DNA of 24,983 nt, taken from contig JAQGAU010000675.1 in assembly GCA_034698045.1 (NCBI GenBank), forward strand, positions 1-24,983. The letters run 5' to 3'. Under the pieces are notes generated by a model. It did no database searches. It was given only the letters and a program-made list of their open reading frames with translations, and had not been told where the DNA came from. Position numbers and translations under genes: made by a program. Shown here piece after piece: positions 18,665 through 24,983 of this stretch; position 1 is the first letter of the stretch; each line of letters starts with the position of its first letter. The DNA comes from Paramacrobiotus richtersi. Lineage: Eukaryota > Tardigrada > Eutardigrada > Parachela > Macrobiotidae.

Positions 18665-19256
18665 GATCATATGCTGTAAAGTGTCATGAAGACACCGGCA
18701 CGCTGGACGACGAAATACCAGGAAATTGGTCGAGAAAATCATCAAATTTCTCGGCAACTCACCGAAGATACCAACTGCAAACATTCCGATAAACTTAACA
18801 AGGCCGACGAGGTTGACAACGTCACCAAGCTAATCGTTGCTCTACGCCATCCGCAACTTGGCCCCGTAGACAAGACCATCCAGCACAGGATGGGACAAAC
18901 TGGTGGCCAGGTTGAAGAGAAGATCACGAAGTGTCTAACGGAATCCAGCGTGCCGTCCAGTGTCACTGCAGCTGTAACGGCCATCACTGGGTTCGTTCCC
19001 AATCAGTTCTTGTCCGATCGGATGTTGGTAGTGTTGCTGACGGTGAGCAATCGCATGTGGTGCGGGCGGCGGCCTGTATGACAAGTTTCCGCAAAGCGGT
19101 GGATAAGACCAGTGTCAGGAATGTGCTAAAGGTCATGGAGATCGACAAGAGCAAGCGGATAAAGGCGTCCATGCTGTTGCATGCCGTAAAGAGGAATTGT
19201 AATGCAAGGGCTCTGAACATGATGTGCGATATCGAGCAGCTGTCCTGTAATGTAAG
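18665..19256 (+). pseudogene. Frameshifted helical-repeat protein relic, possibly large lipid-transfer (vitellogenin N) type
   Basis: Coding-like segments change frame at least twice. The first is EDTGTLDDEIPG, then in another frame KLVEKIIKFLGNSP. A third frame reads DEVDNVTKLIVALRHPQLGP, then DKTIQHRMGQ and EEKITKCLTESSVPSSVTAA. The frame then shifts again to HVVRAAACMTSFRKAVDKTS and IDKSKRIKASMLLHAVKRN. Repeated helix pairs with LxALR, VPSSVxxAAVxAI and RAAAYMxSFRK patterns resemble the helical N-domain of vitellogenin, MTP and apolipophorin. That assignment is from memory and weak; another HEAT-repeat protein is equally possible. AATAAA occurs at 19376-19381. If real, it is a pseudogene or a strongly eroded exon group. 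Confidence 0.38.
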
Positions 19257-19640
19257 CTTGCAGGTTTTAATCGCGAACAATCTCAGTTTCTTTTACTACT
19301 TACCAGCTTCATGTTTTTTTCTTTGTAACAGAAGGCATTTTATATTAGACTGTCAACAATGCAGTAATCAAAACAAATAAAGGAGTATATACTTTGATTA
19401 ACTTCAGGAACAGTTTTCGAACACATGACAGAATCAGTAATCCACTGTGATGAAGCTAAAGTATAATGAAACTAAAGTAGAATACGTACATGTTTAAGAA
19501 ATAAAATGTATAAATGAATGTGAAAATAAAAGAAAAACATTATGAAAAAAATAAATTCTAAATAAAAAACAATAATAAATATAAATTTGCAATAAAATAT
19601 AAATAGATGAAAATTATAAATAAATGTGTAATCCATCTTA
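19257..19640. other. AT-rich, no gene recognised
   Basis: The 149-codon frame that starts upstream runs to 19380 but loses coding character after about 19260. From 19490 to 19630 the sequence is AAATAAA-rich and low in complexity. Confidence 0.5.
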
Positions 19641-19647
19641 GTAAAAC

Positions 19648-20155
19648 CGTGATGGGAGGTAATGGTGGCGCAACTAATACTGGAAGGAGTAAGAAAAAAT
19701 TCGTGCCTGACAGATCATAAAAATCAGCTCAAAAACAAAAGCTGTACAATAGCATCAAGTTGACATTCTATGGCACCGGATAACTCGCTAACGGTTGCGA
19801 ATTCAGCGTTTCTGAAGACAGAAACTCGGATCCAAATGTTGCTCAGATTGTGAATATGTCACTTTTATTTTTATAGATTTTCATAAAATACTAATTTTTT
19901 GAATTATTTCAATAATTTTGAGTTTCATATTTCATATTTCTGTTTCAAATTGACAATGAGCATGATCAGGGCACAAAACAAGAAGAGAAAGTGCAATCCG
20001 TTTTAAAAAATTCCAAACGGTTCAGGCTGTAGGTCGTGCCATACGTTTGGTCGAGAATCTGGCAACTTGATGCTATTGTTCAAAACCTACAGAAATTTCT
20101 TACTCCTTGCGCTGGTTATATGCCATAAGCCGCGCCACCATTACCTCCCATCACG
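19648..20155. mobile_element. 508-bp terminal-inverted-repeat element with 7-bp flanking direct repeat
   Basis: A perfect 24-bp inverted repeat (CGTGATGGGAGGTAATGGTG then GCGC) forms both ends. Weaker symmetry continues inward (AAGGAGTAAGAAA and ACAATAGCATCAAGTTG in both arms). GTAAAAC flanks both sides (19641-19647 and 20156-20162), which looks like a target-site duplication. No open frame for a transposase is present, so it is non-autonomous. A 7-8 bp duplication would suit hAT or P-type enzymes, but the ends do not decide this. Confidence 0.85.
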
Positions 20156-20451
20156 GTAAAACTGTAAGACAGAATGATTTAGAAACTGTGAAACGTTTCT
20201 TAAAACTACACAATCGCTAAAGTACATCCGTGCGGTCATTCACTGACCACATTCACGAGAATAGTACAATACACCCAAGTCGCAAAATAATTCACCTGTA
20301 TTTTTCAAAACAGTTTGTTTACTGTTTATGTTTTGCGTATTGTACATTTGTACGTATCAGTAATCTTCGTATGTTGGGTTGTCTTATACAGTATTTGTTT
20401 CAGTTATATGCGTATTACGTAGACAAACCAACCGTGACTTTTTTGGATTTG

Positions 20452-20507
20452 TTATAGAGTAAACAATGTAATTGTCCTCTTAATTACTACCGAGCGGCTT
20501 CGGCTTG
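20452..20507 (+). repeat. Dispersed repeat of about 50 bp, three copies
   Basis: TTGTxCTCTTAATTACTAxC then GAGCGGCTTCGxCTT occurs here, on the minus strand at 22766-22806, and on the plus strand at 23640-23695. The first and third copies also share TATAGAGTxAACAATG upstream. Termini are not defined. Confidence 0.6.
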
Positions 20508-21299
20508 AGAATATTCCTTACAATCATTCACGGAACATTAGCGTTGTATTGCTGATTGGTTGGTCATGTTCTCGTAACCAGAGAGGACGGGTTGGCTTCG
20601 TTCGCAATGTTACTTCTACCATTTGCAGTGCCGAATACTGAGGATTTCATCATGTACGATACAATGTCCCTTTCGTTTGGTATACAGAAACTGTTTCACT
20701 ACTAAATTTTTATCCTCCGAAACAATCAAACGACGGTGTTACGGTCGTGTTGGAAAGTAGTGTCAGTTATGTTTTTATGCAAATGTTTTATCTGACTATA
20801 ATAACCCGGTCAACGAATGAATCATCATCATTAAAGGTGCCGCGAATGCAGAGACCTTTCTGCAACAAAATACTAATATTCTGAAAGAAAAAACAAAAAA
20901 ACAAAAAACAAAAAAACAAAAAACAAAAAGCTCTTCGAGAGATCTAATGCATCATTCAAGCGGCGTCCAAATCTTTTTCAGTGTCAGTTATCGGTCATCT
21001 CTGATATTGCATATAGTTAACCGCCGTTATTTACGATTTCTTGCATAAGACCAGAATTTCCTTAGTAAACGTCCTTACCATATTGCATGGATTGGGGACG
21101 TACGAAGGCATTGTGAGTGTTTTTGTAATATTTGAGAGTAAAACAGACAGACAGTGGGGGGTGAAAAATGACATACAGTGTAAGAGAAGAGTATGTATAT
21201 CATACATAATGTATATCATACAAAGAATAATAACTATATTGCCGAGTGATCCGGAGTAGAATCGGTCAAATAATGGTGCTGATTGTGTTGACATTGTAG
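20508..21299. other. No gene recognised; A-rich simple repeat
   Basis: An AAAAAC-type simple repeat spans about 20886-20929. Short frames on both strands around 21031-21294 have no motif. The region may hold the intron ahead of the exon at 21300. Confidence 0.5.
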
Positions 21300-21459
21300 G
21301 GAATTCAAGAATTACTTCTTACAAGCCAAACTGAAGCTGCGGATCGGCGCAACCATGGAGATGATTGAGGAGCGCGAAGAGTGCCTACTCAAGTCACCCC
21401 TGGAGGATAAGAGCAGCAGCAACGACTTCTACACCCCGCCCTCCAGCCCCGAACCTTGA
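21300..21459 (+). CDS. Terminal exon of an unidentified protein
   Basis: The acceptor TGTGTTGACATTGTAG ends at 21299. The exon then reads G|EFKNYFLQAKLKLRIG, ATMEMIEEREECLLKSPLED, KSSSNDFYTPPSSPEP and stops at TGA 21457-21459, giving 52 codons. Its GC content is well above its surroundings. The basic amphipathic start, acidic middle and Ser/Pro-rich end look like the cytosolic tail of a larger protein; REFKNYF-like helices followed by a Ser/Pro tail occur after the last membrane span of some receptors and channels. That is only a resemblance. No upstream exon was identified, so the gene could be broken. Confidence 0.5.
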
Positions 21460-22037
21460 GTCCCCGCCCCCCGGATATACGCATCATTCCTGTGATATGC
21501 AACGGTGTACAGTTATACGTCAAGCAGCAGTTATTGGAGAATCATTTAGCAATCAAAAGAATAGGGGTTTTTTGCGTGATTAGTCAGCTTTGTATGGTAA
21601 TTTTCTTTTTGTATTTAATTTGATTCGGTTATGTACAGTACATAATGTACTGAATGTTACCTCGAGTCTTCTCTCCAAAGGTTGGTAGATTTTTTTTAAA
21701 TGTTGAAAATTGTGTTTATGTTGATCGTGTGGTGTTTGCTAGATAAAAACAAGCGCGTAGACAAATTCTCATCGTGTACGATATTGTTGTGGGCATTCTG
21801 GAACACAATATCGTCAAACAGTGCTGCAGAAAGGTCACGTCAACGGTTATGCACAGGAAAAGGATTGTCGGCTATGCATTATAAGATTCATTACCCGTTT
21901 CTGTCCAAATGGTGTTTAATGTGTTTTTGTTTAAACCTGTTACCTGTGATTCTGTGTGAATTGTTAATCAGCGCGGTCGTATGCATGATATCTGACAAGT
22001 ATAGGTAGGGTGGGGCAGAACAGGGCGATGCCGCCTC
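21460..22037. other. No gene recognised
   Basis: A 102-codon plus-strand frame (21700-22008) is rich in hydrophobic residues and cysteine but shows no motif. Nothing resembling the 81-nt penultimate exon of the 13.4-kb gene was found ahead of the pseudogene at 22038. Confidence 0.45.
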
Positions 22038-22444
22038 GTACGAGCCATGCTGTTCCCGTTGTCAGCCGGGAATTCAACGGTCTCGTAGGACACGTACTGT
22101 AGGTGGTCAGCAAGCACGTGGCGGGCAAGGATATCGATCCACGCGTGGTCCTGCTGGGCGCCGGCATTCTGACGGTGCTCCGCGATCAAGACTAGGGAAC
22201 GAAAAGCATACCGGCCTGATGCATGGAGGATGTGGCCAACAACTAATCGGGGGCAATTGTGTAGCTTCGCAGCGCATTTATTGGCTGGGCTTCGTGGGGT
22301 ACCACGATGCGGCTGGGGATGGATCGAACACGGACGGGTTGTCAAGCGTGTTGGAGGTTCCTGGGATTTGCTGCAGACGGAAGAGTCCCAGGAGCGCATG
22401 CTAGAGATGGGTTACCATCTCTGGTCAATTTGTCGACTGGGGAG
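22038..22444 (+). pseudogene. Degenerate PD-(D/E)XK-like family, paralog 3, inactivated
   Basis: Nucleotide similarity to the last exons at 13.4-13.8 kb and 24.5-24.9 kb runs from GTACGAGCCATG to the end of the exon, in opposite orientation to them. Damage: the acceptor AG in front is replaced by CTC; about 19 bp are lost after GAGCCATG; about 16 bp are lost between two GTCAGCCG words; several in-frame stops follow (for example after LRDQD and after KSIPA); and an extra two bases after VGG shift the frame. The final third still reads WGWIEHGRVVKRVGGSWDLL then QTEESQERMLEMGYHL, but its own stop is lost. It is a copy of the last exon only, as far as can be seen. Confidence 0.85.
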
Positions 22445-23007
22445 GTATGGTCTATCGGTAGCCCAAATGTTATATGTTCTTTATACTCGTAATCTTCCTA
22501 ATACAGGGCATACTTTCTGCGTAGAATTTGTTCCCTGTATTCTGTTTAATTATGAATCTGCACAAGTCGCGGTCTAAGCCCGAACTCTGATAACTGTGAA
22601 CATCGATTTGAATCAACTAAAAGTAAACATCTGCAAATGTTTACTGCAAATCTGGTTTGCAGAACCTTTGACCAGCCGTTCAGAATAATTACTGTGCATG
22701 ATAATGATTATTGTACATGGTCAGCAATGGGAATCTATCATCAGAAAGTATCCACTAGTTTTGAGTTATAGCGAAGCCGCTCGCTAGTAATTAAGAGAAC
22801 AATACGTGTTGTTTTAATGATGCTTTATTGTCTTTCCGCAACGGGACAATGGTCCCCTCTTGGCGTCGGACAAACATGATTAAACCTAACCCTAATAGAA
22901 CCTAACAGGGAAATCCGATGAAACGTGAGGTTAGAACGTTGATAAAACAGAAGAAACACAGAAGAAACACACAAGAAACAAATCAAAGAATATTATGCGC
23001 ATAACTT
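22445..23007. other. No gene recognised
   Basis: It contains the inverted copy of the 50-bp dispersed repeat at 22766-22806 and a purine-rich AGAAACACA repeat at about 22950-22985. No coding signal was recognised. Confidence 0.5.
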
Positions 23008-23447
23008 TCACTGTGGATGATTCTTGTTCCACGTAGTTGCACTCCGGTCGTTGGTCTCCAAAGCATTTCGGAAGCATCCAGTGGAATTGTACGCTTCAAC
23101 AGGGAACCCGAGCTGATTCCATAGCGAGATCAGGCTGACAAGATGCGTTCCATGTGCCGCTTGCGCAGTCGTACCGCAGATCGTTGTCCGAACTGGTTGG
23201 AGCGGAAACGGATGCTGCCTTAGTCTTTCCGTTGCTCGAGTGTTACCTGAAACAGACAAAGAAGCAGCAGTACTGATAACCAGAGGCGCCACAAACAGGT
23301 CACCCAAGGAAGCCTGTTAAACCGCAGGTTATAAGATTTTTTCAAACGACGCAGCGCAGGACAGTCCCGTTTTAATTCGGACAATTGCCCTTCGTAATCC
23401 GCAACATCGCTACCGAGACGCAGAAATTTTGAGAACCGGTGTTGCAT
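23008..23447 (-). CDS. Weak candidate exons, unknown
   Basis: On the minus strand the frame from 23447 begins MQHRFSKFLRLGSDVADYEG and has a charged, helix-like stretch (QLSELKRDCPALRRLKKS). It runs into a strong acceptor-like tract (CTGCTTCTTTGTCTGTTTCAG, first 20 bases of the tract) ending near 23250. A second frame (GNTRATERLRQHPFPLQPVR onward) is open behind that acceptor, down to 23008. The two frames do not join in phase with the obvious donor (TTGG|GTGACC), so this is not a complete model. No family is recognised. Confidence 0.25.
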
Positions 23448-23695
23448 GGCAGTGTTCTAAATTTTGGCTGCATGTTTTCAAGGAAGGATGCACAATAGAA
23501 CTGCAGTAATCAGCGAGCGGGGGAACAAGTGACTGAAAAAGCGTCATTCTCACACCAGAATCACTGATACGAAACAGATGGCTGATATAACTGATTCGTC
23601 GACTGCACTTGATAACTAGGGCGCCCGTTCTTTAATTCTATATAGAGTCAACAATGCAGTTGTTCTCTTTATTACTAGCAAGCGGCTTCGCTTAT

Positions 23696-24413
23696 AGGCT
23701 TAAAGTTATGCGAACCTGGAATTTACACAAATCTGCTGTTAACACAGTACTTGTGAACATCGTTCTCACAATCCAGCTGAATGGTGAGAACCACGTGTCA
23801 GTACATATGTGCACGATCGGTGTATTCCGTGGCATCCGCGCTGCTGACGCATGCATCTAAAATCACTCTACGAGTACTCTACAATTACTCTAAAATCACT
23901 CGTAATGATACTAAAATCTGGAATGACAGCTTCAAAAAATATAAGTACGAAATGCGTTCAGAATCTTGTGATTGTGCTGATCGAACCGATACGTAGGGAC
24001 ATCCATAAAGGTCATGGGATGGATACGCAGGTAACATTAATAAGACCACATTAATAAGTCTTTGTTTCTTACGGGGAAGTTGAGGGAACAAAGGTATAAG
24101 AAGCTTGCTGCTACATCTATTTTTGACACGGTTCGTATGTTGAAACAAGCCAGCGGAACCAAGAAAGACGCTTTGTCTTTGAGCAGATTGTTTGGACAAT
24201 AATAATAAAATTATTGTTTTTTTGACGTTTTGGGCAGTCTTCGGCCGCTGTATGTCGTTGAGACAATTGCTGAAAAACGACCACGCAATAACTATACAAA
24301 AAAAGCGCCCATACAAATAATGCCCTCATTTTTATAAATTTTAATTCCTTCTTCGAGCCTTTTCCACTCTTAATACAGAATGCAACACTGCGTAATTTTA
24401 ATGCCCTAACATA
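23696..24413. other. No gene recognised
   Basis: Short frames on both strands (23885-24316 minus, 24117-24461 minus, 23781-23996 plus) overlap each other and show no motif. The DNA is mostly unique-looking. Confidence 0.45.
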
Positions 24414-24419
24414 TTTATT
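24414..24419 (-). other. Polyadenylation signal AATAAA
   Basis: AATAAA on the minus strand, about 50 nt beyond the stop codon of the gene ending at 24468. The arrangement matches the paralog at 13.4 kb. Confidence 0.55.
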
Positions 24420-24467
24420 ATTTATATATACAGCTGTCGGACAATAACACTTTAAATGCAAAGTAAT

Positions 24468-24888
24468 CTATTCCATAAACTGGCGGAGGTGGTTACCCAT
24501 CTCGAGCAGACGCTGTTGGGTCTCTTCCGTCTGCAGCACATCCCAAAAGCCCTCAACACACTTGACAACGTGCCCGCCTTCGATCCAACCCCACCCGCAT
24601 CGTGGTCCCATGAATCCCAGCCAGTAGACGCGCTGCCAAGCGACCCCGTTCTCCATGTAGTCATTGGCCACGGCCTCCATGCAGCTGGTCAGCATGCTTT
24701 TCGTCCCTTTGTCATGATGGGGCAGCACGGACTGGGTACCAGCGCCCAACAGCACCACGCGCTTGCCCGCCACATGCCGGCTGACGACCAAGAGCCCGAG
24801 CCCACATAGACCGTTGAATTCGCGGCTGACCAAGTAGCCGGCCGATAACGGGAACAGCTTCTCCAGGATAACATGCCACGGGTTGTAC
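24468..24888 (-). CDS. Degenerate PD-(D/E)XK-like family protein, paralog 2 (last exon)
   Basis: The last exon runs from 24888, after acceptor CTCATGTTTAG, to TAG at 24468-24470, and codes for 139 residues in the same splice phase as the 13.4-kb paralog. About three quarters of residues agree by eye. Shared stretches include WHVILEKLFPLSAGYLVSRE, ENGVAWQRVYWLGF and MGPRCGWGW. There is a 2-residue deletion before RVVLLGAG. Differences in the WLGFMGPRCGWGW core are silent, pointing to selection. As in the other paralog, no D...(D/E)xK signature is visible (VVSRH and VLPHHD stand near the expected places). Upstream exons lie beyond the window edge. The start methionine at 24896 belongs to intron sequence and is not the true start. 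Function unknown. Confidence 0.7.
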
Positions 24889-24983
24889 CTAAACATGAGG
24901 TTATGTACAACGGATTTATGTTAGTGAAGTACAAATACGTCTCGAAGGCACCGCTGTCATGCGGTAACAAGCTACACAACTTT

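Noticed and set aside
20880..20930. Poly(A) tail of a retrocopy
   Set aside because: It is a regular AAAAAC simple repeat, and no gene copy ends there.

Overview
The window looks like a repeat-rich stretch of a eukaryotic, most likely animal, genome. Coding pieces are short and scattered. Three gene models only work with canonical GT-AG introns of 70 to 400 nt. AATAAA signals sit about 50 nt behind two stop codons. There is a non-LTR retrotransposon tail, a Prp19 U-box, and several small inverted-repeat elements and satellites. Nothing looks bacterial or viral, and the species cannot be named from what I see.

Layout. 1-1114: a large palindromic (foldback) repeat carrying a 24-bp tandem array and a 21-bp array. 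1214-1525: decayed relatives of the 24-bp repeat. 1570-2140: minus-strand LINE debris. 3286-3460 and 8420-8573: two copies of one short inverted-repeat element. 3500-4520: a decayed array of about 67 bp, in opposite orientation to the cleaner 67-bp satellite at 11907-12890. 5425-5840 and 17355-18158: two copies of a second palindromic family; the second copy has a 156-bp MITE inserted in one arm. 5950-6800: an AT-rich tandem duplication. 19648-20155: a terminal-inverted-repeat element with a 7-bp direct repeat at its ends.

Genes. The best coding signals belong to what may be one protein superfamily. At 7489-8135 (+) is the last exon of a protein with an apparently intact PD-(D/E)XK nuclease core. 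At 13381-14290 (-) and 24468-24888 (-) are two paralogs of a shorter protein with the same apparent order of segments but without the catalytic residues. A third paralog, at 22038-22444 (+), is a pseudogene. The two minus-strand copies differ almost only at silent sites in their core, so they are probably under selection. Other pieces are a Prp19-type U-box fragment (16302-16709, -), an unidentified terminal exon (21300-21459, +), a frameshifted helical-repeat relic that may come from a lipid-transfer protein (18665-19256, +), and a few weak exon candidates around 8.5-9.7 kb and 23.0-23.4 kb.

I see no operon or pathway linking these. The window reads as a transposon- and satellite-rich region into which a small lineage-specific gene family has spread.
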